Shown in pieces: positions 40,001-48,200 of a DNA stretch of 64,000 bases. The DNA comes from Sisyra terminalis (taxonomy: Eukaryota; Arthropoda; Insecta; Neuroptera; Sisyridae): positions 41,426,630 through 41,490,629 of the forward strand of contig OY292274.1 in assembly GCA_958496175.1 (NCBI GenBank), read 5' to 3'. Position 1 is the first letter of the stretch. Each line of letters opens with the position of its first letter. The translations under genes were made by a program, and so were the position numbers. Below the pieces are notes generated by a model, which made no database searches, was not told where the DNA came from, and saw nothing but the letters and a program-made list of their open reading frames with translations.

Positions 40001-42873
40001 CTGGCGATTTGGAACTTCCGCATGTGAATTTTGATTGGTGGCAACCGGTGCTGATATTGGTGGCTTCGTTAATTTCTTGTTCTTGCGAGTCGAAAAGCGG
40101 AAGTTGGTGAAACGGGATAGAAATCCTCCTAGTTTGTTCGAGCGTTTGACAGCAGTGGTGGACGTTTGTTGTGATGCGGCCGCATCACTCTTCGAGCGTT
40201 GCACTTCCATCGCGGTCTGCCTATGGAATGACAAGTCTTCACTTTTCGCTGTCGCTCCCACCTCCGTTGCAACTCTTCCAGCGTGGGGCGTCTCCAACAA
40301 CACATGTCCGTTTTTGGCCGAAGAAGCAATCGGTTCGTTGTTGTTCGCTACATCATGTTGTTGATCAATTTGATCTGCGACTTGGTTCATTATTGCATCC
40401 AAACTCATCTCGTCGTTTTCAGATTCTTCGCCCGAATTCGCTTCTGATTCACTAGTCGAAACTTCTCTCCAACTGACCTCACTGACAATTTCACAAAAGT
40501 GCACCCCTTTCACGCTACCCGATCCTGCCAAACTCGACCTCTGCTGTCCCAAAATACCTCCCTCCAATTTACCCTCTGACCCGCTCTTTTTCGACCCTTT
40601 AAAACTACTATTGTTTTCGGTTTTTAAGGGCACGTTTTGCATAGACCCCCGGTGCGGCTCAAAGTCTTCGTCGAAAGTATCGTGCTGAGTGTTGAAAGCT
40701 GCCAAATTCGGGGTACTGAGAACTGTTCGTCGATTCATTGGCGTCGAGTGGAAAAAGAAATCATCCTTTTCCGTAAAGCTAGGAATACTTGAATTCGAAA
40801 TTGCTTTTTGTAAGTCTTCTTCAAACTCCAGAATGTCGGCTTGGATGTCAAGGTTGTAACATCGATTGTCGGCGCTAATGTCTAACAGTTTAGTCACACC
40901 GTCGTTGACGGTAAAACTTTTAGAAACTTCTCGATCATTTTCATAGTAAGAACGACGATCGGAGTCTGAGTCTTTTAATCGGATGACAATAACGTTTTGG
41001 TCGCGGTTGTCTTCCATTTTCATTCGTTGTGGACTCACTGAATCCACAACGCAGCTTTCGGGAATGCTTTCCAAGGTGTTGCCGAAGGTGTCGCTAAGTC
41101 GTATTTGTTCTAGGGTGCGAGCAAATTTTTCAGTAGCCAATTGGTACTCGTTGGGGACAAAACAGTCGGAGAAGTTTTGGTCGTCGTTGCTACTTGAAGA
41201 AGGTGTTGTGGCAGTGGCGGAAGCTCCAGCTGGCCACGGCGTTGTCGCACAACTGGTCGCGTCTTCTGATGTTTCGACGGCTTGCACTAAGTTCGGTTCA
41301 CTGGCGGAGCCCGGGCTAATAATAGCAGTCGGTGACGCGTCCGCCGCCAAACACGCATCCGTCACACATTCCAAAGAAGCGGCCGATTCTAATTTAAGTC
41401 GTCGCGACGAATTACGACGAGTTGGCCGCTCCAACTCGTCATGTTCGTCAATCGTAAAATAAAAATCATCAAGTCCACCCACAGCACCTTTATTATTATT
41501 GTTCGTATAAAGACGCGTGTTGAAACCGCGTTTGCCAAGCGCAATTTTTTGAAGACTATTTTTATACTGTTTGTTTATTTTGTTAGGATCCAACGCGCTT
41601 AAGTCGTGGTAACTTGTGCCAAAATGTGACGCACTACTTCCATTCACGACGCACAGTTCGCCGTCGTACGCATCGAACGTATTTCGCGCCCGCTTCTTTT
41701 CGAAGCGTCGCGTTGGTGGCGGCACTTCCTTCACATCGGAAACATTCGCGGCGATTTGTATATTCGGAATACTTGACGATCTAACACTAACTTTAACTCC
41801 GTTTAGATACTCTCCGTAACCGCTGTCCTCACTCAGGTTCTCCGTGGACATCTTCTGCGTGCGCTCGCCAATGTGATCCAATCCGTCGTAACTTCGCGAT
41901 AATTTGATACGTGGACGCTCCACGTCGTGGATCACTTCACTATCGTCACTTTCACCACTTTCCTCTGACTTTCGTAAACTTTTTGTTTTGTAAAACAAAG
42001 AATCACGGTTTAAGCCCTTCGAACCATCAATATTGATCGATTTATAATATTCGCAAGAATCGGAATCGGTGGAACTCGAGTCGATCGTATTTAGACTATC
42101 GGTGAGACACGTGGTTGTATTATTCGAACATCCCGCCGTGTCAAAATAGTTCGACACACTTTTTGGGTTTTCGAGAGAGTCGAAACTGAACGTGGATAAA
42201 ATACTTGGCGAACTGTTGTAGACGTCGTCTTGGCACCGTTTTTCTAGCGTTTCGAATTGGAGCAAGCTACTCGAGCGACTCAAAGAGGGCGCCGGCGACG
42301 TCGAGGTAGGATCATCGTCAGAATATCCGTTAATATGAGCGTCCGAGGGTACAATTAAATAAGTCTGATTCAGTGCTTCTGATTGCCGACGTCGACGTTT
42401 CGCTGGACAAACAATATCGCTTTCGGACACACTGTCCTCCTCCAAATACGCGTCCTCGTTCACGTCTGAAATAATATAAATCAAAAATAAAATTCCTTCA
42501 CATAATCCCTTCTCTACTTCCAATTATTTCAGTTATAAATTCAAAAGACGCAATTAAGAAATTAAAATAATTTCAAGGAGAGCAACGATGTTCCATTTAT
42601 GGGGAATGCAAATCGTGATAATTTTTCCCGAAAAAAAAGACACGTGCAATTTGAATTTACCTCGAATTTTGAGACGAACTACCGAACTCGTCGAATCGCT
42701 GTCGGTAGCCAACCATCCGAAAGCATTATCGGAGTCATCGCGGAAGGACGCGCGCGACGTCGATCTTTCACTGCCGTCACTGCGTAAATCATCGGACGTC
42801 TCCTCCACAATAGTCTCCAGCGACACATACTGATGGGCATAGGTCGCATTTCCATTTAAAAACAATGCGGCAT
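11869..42873 (-). CDS. AJM1-like protein with MYND-type zinc finger (5 exons, 5' end missing)
   Basis: Five exons (42873-42661, 42465-39233, 16443-15546, 13399-13247, 13043-11869) join with GT/AG sites and agreeing phases (1, 0, 1, 1), giving about 1,890 residues up to a stop at 11869. Residues 1 to about 1,450 are Ser/Asn/Thr-rich and mostly disordered-looking. A conserved-looking block, SLQKLNVPEWF, opens exon 3, and TTLEDVLDSLLGLPPS lies in exon 4. Exon 5 carries a Cys/His cluster of MYND type (C-x4-C, C-x2-C, YC-x3-C, H-x3-C) followed by a conserved-looking region (FLSQGPGVVKCFFPSPEAAE, then a Leu/Val-rich core). This layout fits my memory of apical junction component 1 homologues, proteins of epithelial junctions. 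The finger alone could also suggest another MYND scaffold. Upstream exons, probably including the start codon, are not identified. The 22.8-kb intron may hide a short exon that keeps phase. Confidence 0.6.
12649..12786 (-). other. MYND-type zinc finger coding segment
   Basis: Eight metal-ligand positions can be read: Cys pairs C-x4-C, C-x2-C and C-x3-C, then His-x3-Cys, with the YCSRECRRAHWEKH core. MYND fingers bind proline-rich peptides in partner proteins rather than DNA. Confidence 0.75.
13247..13399 (-). CDS. AJM1-like short exon (LEDVLDSLLGLPP)
   Basis: A 153-bp exon between TTTTGCAG|AC and CAAG|GTAGGA. Two bases complete an Asp codon, then 50 codons follow: FSSSSKFEDGVSTLNLITTR and on through TTLEDVLDSLLGLPPSTRAP. 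The DVLDSLLGLPP stretch looks like a short conserved helix-forming motif. It is too short to show as a stand-alone frame; agreement of phase with both neighbours supports it. Confidence 0.68.
13400..15545. other. Intron of the AJM1-like gene (15545-13400) with one MITE
   Basis: AT-rich intron. A short tandem duplication (tttgcatac and aaggtaagg words) spans about 13680-13720, directly beside the M1 copy at 13721-13926. From 13930 to 15545 nothing is recognisable. Confidence 0.5.
13721..13926. mobile_element. MITE, family M1 copy b
   Basis: About 206 bp with terminal inverted repeats of about 50 bp. The left arm reads gctcatgttcgttttaggga and the right arm, read inward, gacttatgtcctttttaggg. 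Both then carry acgtcaatat followed by CT(G/A)GCAA. It is intronic and non-coding. Confidence 0.65.
15546..16443 (-). CDS. AJM1-like exon with duplicated SPC-x-STRSSFNYRQP motif
   Basis: The acceptor TTACAG|CCC is at 16444/16443 and the donor AACG|GTGAGT at 15546/15545; 299 codons plus one base. It opens PPENELQKGLGERVMSEHQL, then SLQKLNVPEWF, a conserved-looking block. The middle holds two copies of a 15-residue motif (16072-16116 and 15997-16041). It then reads IKEVTSAIVHYVSGLRPED, a likely helix, and a Ser/Thr-rich tail. Its entry phase (0) matches the exit of the exon at 39233, 22.8 kb upstream. Confidence 0.72.
18262..18424 (-). mobile_element. tRNA-derived SINE, copy 1
   Basis: Read on the minus strand: an A-box-like head (CTAGTGGCCGAGTGATCACG), a B-box-like GGATTCGATCC, then CGTATCAAGCAAATTTTC, a TCGATTTACGG body and a tail ending GCGATGATAAATAACAACAA. 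The head matches tRNA-Ser/Leu-type genes (GTGGCCGAGTGG). The same unit recurs at 43658, 51008, 51790, 56839, 57402 and 61345. Confidence 0.75.
18582..18808. mobile_element. hAT-like MITE (CAGGGGTCTTCAA type)
   Basis: About 227 bp. The left end reads CAGGGGTCTTCAAGCC and the right end, read inward, TAGAGGTCTCCAACC. The flanking 8-mers tcctatgg and ccctaaag agree at five positions, as an old 8-bp target duplication would. A GGGCACCATGGTACCCG block near the left end is typical of this insect hAT MITE type. Non-coding. Confidence 0.55.
19012..19641. repeat. Large inverted repeat P2 (foldback) inside the intron
   Basis: Arms at 19012-19310 and 19351-19641 are close complements over almost 300 bp; shared words in opposite orientation include TCATAAGGAATTTTGCCAAA and ATAGAATTTGAAAATGACTG. 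The loop is about 40 bp and consists of a 14-bp unit (attattgatagttg) repeated three times. If the gene is transcribed through here, the RNA would form a long hairpin. Confidence 0.85.
19315..19356. repeat. 14-bp tandem repeat, three copies, in the P2 loop
   Basis: attattgatagttg twice, then attattgatacttg. The last copy runs into the right arm. This may mark the junction where the inverted duplication formed. Confidence 0.9.
20170..20620. promoter_or_regulatory. Possible intronic regulatory block with GATA words
   Basis: Less AT-rich than its surroundings. It contains CTGATAAGATAAGG at about 20363-20376, two overlapping GATA-factor-like sites, and a GTGCACCGCCGATGAGCC stretch. There is no convincing exon; the plus-strand frame of 74 codons here has no recognisable content. 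Judged only on composition and words. Confidence 0.15.
21809..22044. mobile_element. MITE, family M2 copy a
   Basis: About 236 bp with ends ggctagtatttt and, read inward, ggaccggtattttc. The interior carries ctattcttaggt and tttctatcctcc(g/a)gataaa, shared with copies at 22591 and 45126. Confidence 0.5.
22376..22582. mobile_element. hAT-like MITE (CAGTGTTTCTTAAAC type)
   Basis: About 207 bp. The left end is CAGTGTTTCTTAAACACC and the right end, read inward, CAGTGCTTATCAAACC. It contains a GC-rich near-palindrome (ccctggccccctagggtacc) close to the left end. No clear target duplication. It directly abuts M2 copy b and may have truncated it. Confidence 0.5.
22591..22730. mobile_element. MITE, family M2 copy b (left end missing)
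   Basis: Shares ttagataaatcctatacata, a ctagtcttaggta block and a tttctatcctccagataaaa block with the other copies. The right end, read inward, is GGGTCCAGTATTTTCA. The left end is absent where the hAT-like MITE stops. Confidence 0.45.
24118..25491. mobile_element. hAT-like element (CAGGGGCGGCGAATTC ends)
   Basis: About 1.37 kb between CAGGGGCGGCGAATTC and its complement GAATTCGCCGCCCCTG. CAGGGGCGG is a frequent hAT terminus. The flanks (aatgtt and aacatt) are complementary rather than duplicated, so no target duplication is confirmed. There is no transposase, and a second element is nested at 24675-25094. Confidence 0.5.
24675..25094. mobile_element. Nested hAT-like MITE (GAGCTGT ends) with 8-bp target duplication
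   Basis: About 420 bp. Ends are CGGAGCTGTTAG and, read inward, TAGAGCTGTCAAAG. The flanking 8-mers ctaatgac and ctaatggc differ at one base, a good 8-bp target duplication. The sub-terminal regions are rich in AGTATCTT/AAGATACT words in both orientations. It lies inside the 24118-25491 element and so is younger. Confidence 0.6.
27753..27769. repeat. (TG)n microsatellite
   Basis: Eight TG units in the intron. Confidence 0.9.
28200..28470 (+). mobile_element. Possible LTR fragment of a retrotransposon
   Basis: In order: CTTCTGGAGCATGTCTGAAC, a TATAAAAAAGG box at 28261, a downstream ATCAGTCAGTTACAATCAGT stretch, then AATAAAC and an (AAAT)n tract. This arrangement is like the promoter and R region of insect Ty3/gypsy-type LTRs. 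No second LTR, primer binding site or coding region was found, so this is a tentative solo LTR. Confidence 0.25.
28364..28385. repeat. (AAAT)n microsatellite
   Basis: About five AAAT units. Confidence 0.9.
29050..29409 (+). CDS. Hypothetical small protein frame inside the intron
   Basis: I do not recognise this frame. From the in-frame ATG at 29050 it encodes 119 residues (MKSDVKAKMALRFETNTG and so on) up to the stop at 29407-29409. A frame of this length is unusual in such AT-rich DNA. The content looks protein-like: mixed polar and hydrophobic, with YKRLVLHYTVVDGEKKIF and TERLVLNYNECNV forming beta-strand-like alternation and a Cys near the end. Codon use is less A/T-biased than the flanks in the first third. 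There is no signal peptide or membrane segment. It lies on the strand opposite the host gene. It could be an intronic gene, a piece of a transposon protein, or chance. Confidence 0.22.
   Translation: MKSDVKAKMALRFETNTGAVGLSHSQGIYLYTLNIKCNANATTAKIPLKTLPIPLNMKTFQKLKKLKIAQTTNSRYKRLVLHYTVVDGEKKIFTERLVLNYNECNVICQAKDALGTKCI
31012..31351. mobile_element. hAT-like MITE (CAGTGCTTTTCAAAC type)
   Basis: About 340 bp. The left end is CAGTGCTTTTCAAACTTTGC and the right end, read inward, CAGTGATTTTTAAAAGTAGG. The flanking 8-mers ctctagaa and tcttagaa agree at six positions. The CGCGACCCC and GGAGCCCC words are typical of this insect hAT type. Non-coding. Confidence 0.6.
32017..32080. repeat. Degenerate minisatellite, about 15-bp period
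   Basis: Successive units ATTCCCCGTATGGCC, ATTTCCTCAAATGAC, TTTCCCCAGAATGGC, TTTTTCTTCGATAGT follow a TTTCCCC-R-ATGGC pattern. Decayed tandem array in the intron. Confidence 0.4.
32466..32674. mobile_element. hAT-like MITE (CACTAGCGTA / CAGTGGCGTA ends)
   Basis: About 209 bp. The left end is CACTAGCGTAGAGC and the right end, read inward, CAGTGGCGTAACGTCG, a very common hAT terminus. The flanking 8-mers gttttcag and attttcgg agree at six positions. Non-coding. Confidence 0.55.
35905..35946. repeat. 14-bp tandem repeat, three copies
   Basis: CGTATTATATACCT twice followed by a diverged third copy, CGTATTACATACGT. Confidence 0.8.
37141..37454. mobile_element. hAT-like MITE with 8-bp target duplication
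   Basis: A 314-bp element. The left end is CAGTATTTCCCAAACTATGG and the right end, read inward, CAGTGGTTCCCAAAATTGAC. The flanking 8-mers atctatac and atgtatac differ at one base. GGGTCGTGAGCG near the left end and a GCGCGG word inside are typical. Non-coding. Confidence 0.7.
39233..42465 (-). CDS. AJM1-like large Ser-rich exon (3.2 kb)
   Basis: A 3,233-bp exon: two bases plus 1,077 codons, acceptor TTTCAG|ACG and donor GAG|GTGAGT. Base composition is clearly richer in G/C than the flanks. The product is rich in Ser, Asn, Asp and Thr, with acidic runs and Ser-rich tracts throughout. A basic, aromatic patch, GGFLSRFTNFRFSTRKNKK (about 40075-40135), is followed by QDYIYIPLKGPS; these are candidate membrane- or partner-binding segments. 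No enzyme domain is recognised. Long frames on the other strand here are shadows of this exon. Its apparent start at 42523 lies in the intron and is not real. Confidence 0.75.
42661..42873 (-). CDS. AJM1-like exon (first one seen)
   Basis: The acceptor CTTTATAG|AT is at 42874/42873 and the donor CGAG|GTAAAT at 42661/42660. Entry phase is 1 (two bases complete a codon), then AALFLNGNATYAHQYVSLET and on through IVEETSDD and a Ser/Arg-rich tail ending KIR. Exit phase 1 joins the next exon to form an Asp codon. The reading frame has no ATG of its own at the start, so at least one exon lies upstream. Confidence 0.68.
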
Positions 42874-43485
42874 CTATAAAGCCAAGAAAAAAAATTTATC
42901 AAACCCATGCGAACATATACTTAAATATTAAAATATGAAAATTTCGGCTTATCAAAACGTATTAATCAAATAAATTTTATACACACTAGCAACCAGAACG
43001 ACTTTCGTGCCCCAATGATTGCCTACACTTTAGCTAAGAAAGTAACACATCGATCATCTTAGGTTTAATGTCGGTTATTTTAATGTCGCCAGTGGTCACA
43101 CAATCCTGTGGTTTTTCTATCTTATGAACCTCGAGCATGCGATTAATATATTGAAATTGTAAAATAAAAATAGCAACAAGTCGAAAAAATGACATTTTTA
43201 TGGAAGAGAACAAGGAAATTAATGGAGTTTTTTATTTGTGAAGGCGGCTGAAGACTACACCACCATCGAAAAGTTGAATATTTATAAGGATCGTCTTAAG
43301 ATATTTAATAATTTAACAATTTTTTTTTTTTTTTGACAAAAATACACCAATAGAAGAGTGGGAGTGAGGAGACTACAAAAATTTTGTTCTTTTTTAAAAT
43401 ATTTTTTCTTATTCTACAAATTCTCCTGCAAATTAAGAGTCATCATTAACAGTTGTTTCAATAAACTCCTGAAGAAGAACTAGCT
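42874..43485. other. Intron upstream of the first AJM1-like exon seen
   Basis: Ends in the acceptor at 42874. AT-rich, with a long T run near 43321. No exon or repeat recognised. Confidence 0.4.
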
Positions 43486-44178
43486 CAGGGTTTACCAAAC
43501 TTTTTCAGCGACGGAACACGTGACAAATCCGAAAATTTTGGTGAAGTACTTGGCTTATTCTTTAGGTTGGGTAATTCATAATGGTATAATTAAAAAAAAA
43601 GTTATTAAAGAAATATAATTTACTTTATAAACATAAAAAAAAAAACTCCTAATAACCTACTAGTGGCCGAGTGATCAAGGTGATCCCTCGTGAAAACTCG
43701 TAGGTGCTGGGCTTGATCCCCGTATCGAGAAAATTTTCGATATTTATCGATTATGGATTTTTATGGACCCTAGAATTGACTAACTAAAGACTTAGTTGTT
43801 ATAAATCGACGGTAAATAACAATTAAAAAAAAATCCTATTGACTTTGATGATATTAAATTCTTAAATTACTTTTTTTTATCCCAGGCACAATATTGGTCA
43901 GTTGTATTCTCATATATATCATGGCGTCTATTGTTGTATTTTGTTTTTGTGGCAAAATATTTAGAAAATCCCTTTTGCTGTATCAAGCTTCTCGATACTA
44001 AAAATCTTCGCCTGCTCTGGGCGTCATAAACCTCAATAAAGTTTAACCATCGCTCGTCTTTCATTATGAAGTATAATATGCTTAATTTTCTAAATTTACT
44101 TCAAATTTTAGTACTTAAGCATCTATTTAGGCTCCGCGGAACACCAGAGTTCCGCGGTACCCAGTTTGGGAAACCCTG
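43486..44178. mobile_element. hAT-like element with 8-bp target duplication, split by a SINE
   Basis: A 693-bp element. The left end is CAGGGTTTACCAAACTTTTT and the right end, read inward, CAGGGTTTCCCAAACTGGGT. The flanking 8-mers aactagct and atctagct differ at one base. A GTTCCGCGG / CCGCGGAAC block lies beside the right end. A SINE copy at 43658-43833 sits inside, so the SINE inserted later. No transposase. Confidence 0.72.
43658..43833 (+). mobile_element. tRNA-derived SINE, copy 2 (inside a hAT-like element)
   Basis: Head CTAGTGGCCGAGTGATCAAG, B-box-like GGCTTGATCCCCG, then CGTATCGAGAAAATTTTCGA, a body, and a tail CGACGGTAAATAACAATT plus an A run. Nearly full-length. Confidence 0.78.
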
Positions 44179-44713
44179 ATCTAGCTAATGATGGATTTTA
44201 ATTGTTTGAAATTCATTGATATAATAAGTAAGTTACAAAATGTTTGAAAACAAATCATAGCAAAAAGATGCGAGGAAATTAATTGTAAACGAAATCTATG
44301 CAAAACAACACAAAAAATTTCATGTAAATAGTATGTACATTGTACAAATATTTTGTTTCGGGTGATTCAAGCTAACGAAAAGTAAAAGTCGTGAGTTAAG
44401 GGATGAAACACAGCTATTAAAATTCATAACGAATCCAAAAAATTATGAGCATATATCAATGATTTTCGAGCCAATACAAATAAATTATCTATAAATTATT
44501 CGAATTTTGTTCGCTCTTATTGATGCTGTTGATATTATAATCATTTTACTCCTAATACCTTTGGCGCCACGATTTAACTACGGGTTATATAGAAGAAGCA
44601 AAATAAATTGAAGATGAAGAGTATAAAAACACAAGACTTCGTTTTGCTTTCAAAAAAAAAGTTTTTCTGCCCAATGTTGTTATTATATCTTACGAGAAAT
44701 CAATTGGCATAGG

Positions 44714-44904
44714 CAGCTTTTAGACATGTTAAAATCTGGCAAAGTCTCATTTTCTATTTTGATTTAATTACAATCACGAGTAAATTGGGTTATAATGAAA
44801 ATTGACAACAAAAAAGAAAATTATATATACTGGAATTGACTTAACAAAAAATGCTAACTGAATAGAAAATATGACGTTGCCAGATTTTAACGTCGCTAAA
44901 AGCT
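44714..44904. mobile_element. MITE, family M1 copy c
   Basis: About 191 bp. The left arm reads agcttttagacatgttaaaa and the right arm, read inward, agcttttagcgacgttaaaa; both continue TCTGGCAA and into (c/t)attttctatt. The interior has GAATTGACTTAACAAAA, like copy a (GAATTGAATTAACAAAA). Confidence 0.65.
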
Positions 44905-45125
44905 ACTTGTGGTAGAAAACGGTACAAGTCGTGAATATCGAAAGCTATTGTAGATGGTTTCCATAAAATTCATCGTTTTTTGGCAAATTATTTCTTGTTT
45001 TGAGTCTTTTTGACCACTTTAAAAGGTTCACAGTAACAAAATATCCCTAAAGAAGATATGCATCTCTTAGCTTTCGTGACGTACACTAATTCAAACTTCA
45101 TTGTCTCTGCGACTACGATCATATA

Positions 45126-45293
45126 GGGTTAATATTTTCACATTTAGATAATGATATTAATCTTCCCGATAAAATGTTATATGAAGGATAGAGAAAACAA
45201 GCGTATTTTTACCTAAGAATAGCGATATGGGTAGGATTTATACAATAGATACATTTTGATTTATCAAATATCTATGAGTGAAAATACCAACCC
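45126..45293. mobile_element. MITE, family M2 copy c
   Basis: A 168-bp element. Ends are GGGTTAATATTTTCACATTT and, read inward, GGGTTGGTATTTTCACTCAT. The interior includes acctaagaatagcgatat and gaaggatagagaaaacaagc, the complement of the shared M2 core. Confidence 0.6.
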
Positions 45294-48200
45294 AAGACTA
45301 TTACAAAATTAATTTTTAAATCTAATATATTTGCGGTTATTTCCGGATCTATTACATTAGATAGCGGTTAATTCAGGGCGAGAACTTTCGGTAATGATAA
45401 CAATATCATAAATGACGTATCTGTAGCAAATATGATTGTTATAACGTTTTTTTTATTCCGGTCAGTTACAGCACATTTTATAAGTCATAATTTTATGATC
45501 AACAACCTAGTTTTATAATTGTAGATAGAGTTCTTACAAGAAACAGTGTTCTTGTTAGAAAACAACACCCTTAAAAGACGAATATTTAGTTTTAAGGTTC
45601 CCTAGTTTCAGAGGGTGACAAGGAACTTTCATAGAATCACTTTGTTGCTCTTTTATTACTTCTTTATCTTCAAATCGTGCTTCCCGTGTTTGATAAATTT
45701 TTATCAACAAATTTATGCCAATATAATTGGACAAATCTGTATGCCAACAAATTTATAAGGAAACGTTTAACTCACATTTGTCTGCTTTTTTTTCATTCAA
45801 AAATTAATTGAAATAACAACTAGTAACAATATCGCTTTCTACTCAAACAACTAATTTTCCCCTCAATTCTGTTTACAGTCTAAGAAATCAACAACAAGCG
45901 CGCCATTTATCATAGAAGTGTCATAAATCTTTTAGACGGTAGCGTATTGTAAATTGCACATGCAATTGCCTTCATAAAAAATAAATGTGCAATAAAATAG
46001 GAAAACATTCAAAGAGAGTGGAATGAAAAAATAATTAAGGGAAAATATTCTGCATAATGCACATTTCCATCTCACTTTTACCCATTCTAGTTAAATATTG
46101 ACCAGTGTAGAATAGAAAATGAATTTTGAATCAGTCGAGTGCATCGAGATATGAACATCTCAATTTTTCTCTCTGCTTTTCGATTAAATTTTCATTTTTA
46201 TATAACAACAAAAAGAAGCTTGTGTTTAGAGAAAAATGAGAAACAGTTGTTTTATTATAGAGGAAATTCAAATTTAATTCAGTTCATACTGTCAGACGTA
46301 ATGGAAAAAATTAAGTAATGAAAACATTTTTATCTAAAACTAGATAAATATAAGCTGTCTGTGTTTTTTTTTTCAAAGAGATAATCCTTGATATTAAGAG
46401 CTAAATATATTTTTAATCAAGAAATCATTGAAAAAGTCAAAATATAATTGAAAAACAAAGACCAAAAGTCTACGGATGTGTTTTCTTAAGAATAATAGAT
46501 AAATCAAACCTTATTTCTCACAAAAATCTAATTTTTTACTTTCGTAAATACATTAAATTTTAGTTTCGTTTTCAAATTCAATAGATACTTATTCGAAATA
46601 ATTGCTTAAGAAAGAAAAAATATAACATCGTAAAATGTCAAAGATTTTTAATTTCAAAATCAATAATAATACATTAAAAAATCAAATCAAAAACAATTAA
46701 AACAACGAAATTGACACCAATTTTCATTACGGGTAATTAAAATATGGGCCTAAAGTTACTTAAAAAAATAATAATATTATGTAATTTTGTTCTACTCGTA
46801 TGATTTTCTTCTTTTGAAATGTTGCAATTAAAAACATTAAATATTAGATTAAGTGGTAATGAAGTATAATCCATATACGGAACTTTAAAATGAAGAAAAT
46901 ATAAAAAATTAAAATTGAGGTTTTTGTAATTAAAAAATTAATTTGAAAAAGGTATACCAGTAACAAGTCAACTCTTTTTGTTTTTATTTTTTGCTTTGTA
47001 GACAACCACAAATACATGTATGATGTTTTGTTACCGAACGCTAAAGACTCTTGAAAAACGTTTCTGTATTTTAAAGACATTATTATTTTTAATTTATTTT
47101 CAATTTCTTTAAGCGATTCGGGTAGTTAACAAAACCATCACCAATCTAAGGCTAAAATAGGTTGAAGAATAAATATAGTATGAGTACATTATGTCACAAC
47201 ACATATGCTGAATTTATACATGACGTATATAATGATATATAATTATAAAGACAACTCACGAGTTTTACAAAGATCACACTTTTTAAAGGTTTAGTAGTAT
47301 TATAATTAACTATATACCTAAAAGCTACAGAATAATGTTTTTCCTAGAATATGCTATACCAGTAGATCATTGAATAGTAATAAGAATAAAAAGAACGTCT
47401 CGATTGGGTTATTTTCGAAAAATTTAAAAGAAATACGCTAGTATTTTAAAAAAAAATATAACGTCTTTCAAGCCAGGTTACAAGTTTAAAAAAATATAAA
47501 AACGTACTTAGGGGGAGGGGGAATGACATTATAACATATATATGTTTCAGAAGTAAAAAACGAAATTGTTCGGATTCAAATGAGATTGATTTCACGTAGA
47601 ATTCTTCGTGTATATTGTATATTTGTTTACAACAAAAGTTTCATTAGTGTTCAGTTTTTGTAATTTTAACATAAAAAGATAAGTATACTAAATTAAAGCA
47701 ACAAGACTAATAGAAGACAATAGAAGATTCATCTTCTATAAATATTTTTTTTGAATATATATATCAATAATGGATGCAAATTCTAAAATAAGAGTTTTTA
47801 AAGATCTTATGCACGAAAAATAAATAACAGAAGAACGAACAAGATAGGCAATTTATTAGATTTCGTGTTCTCAAAAATTCGAACATGGCTTAGTTATTTT
47901 TTCGGCCACTAGCAGCGTATTGTCGCTACAAATCTTGATTTACTAAACTATTGGCTGTTGACTTTTTTCTTATTGTTATTCAAACTGAAGCCGAAATATT
48001 ATATTTCAAAACATTTCATTCATGAACTTCATCTACGTTATTACCTTTTATATAACATAAATTCATCATTATTTAGTTTTACTTATGTTTAGAAAACAAG
48101 TTTTCATGAAAAATATTAATCTCTTATGAGTTATATGAAAAATTTTTTAGCGTTTATATCATATTTGTATACTAAAGACACTAAAGTCCTCTGCACTGTG

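Noticed and set aside
39281..41819. Several plus-strand frames of 66-159 codons
   Set aside because: They are shadows of the large minus-strand Ser-rich exon, whose GC content removes stops on the other strand.
42588..42833. Plus-strand frames opposite the exon at 42661-42873
   Set aside because: Shadow frames of the minus-strand exon and its flanking intron.
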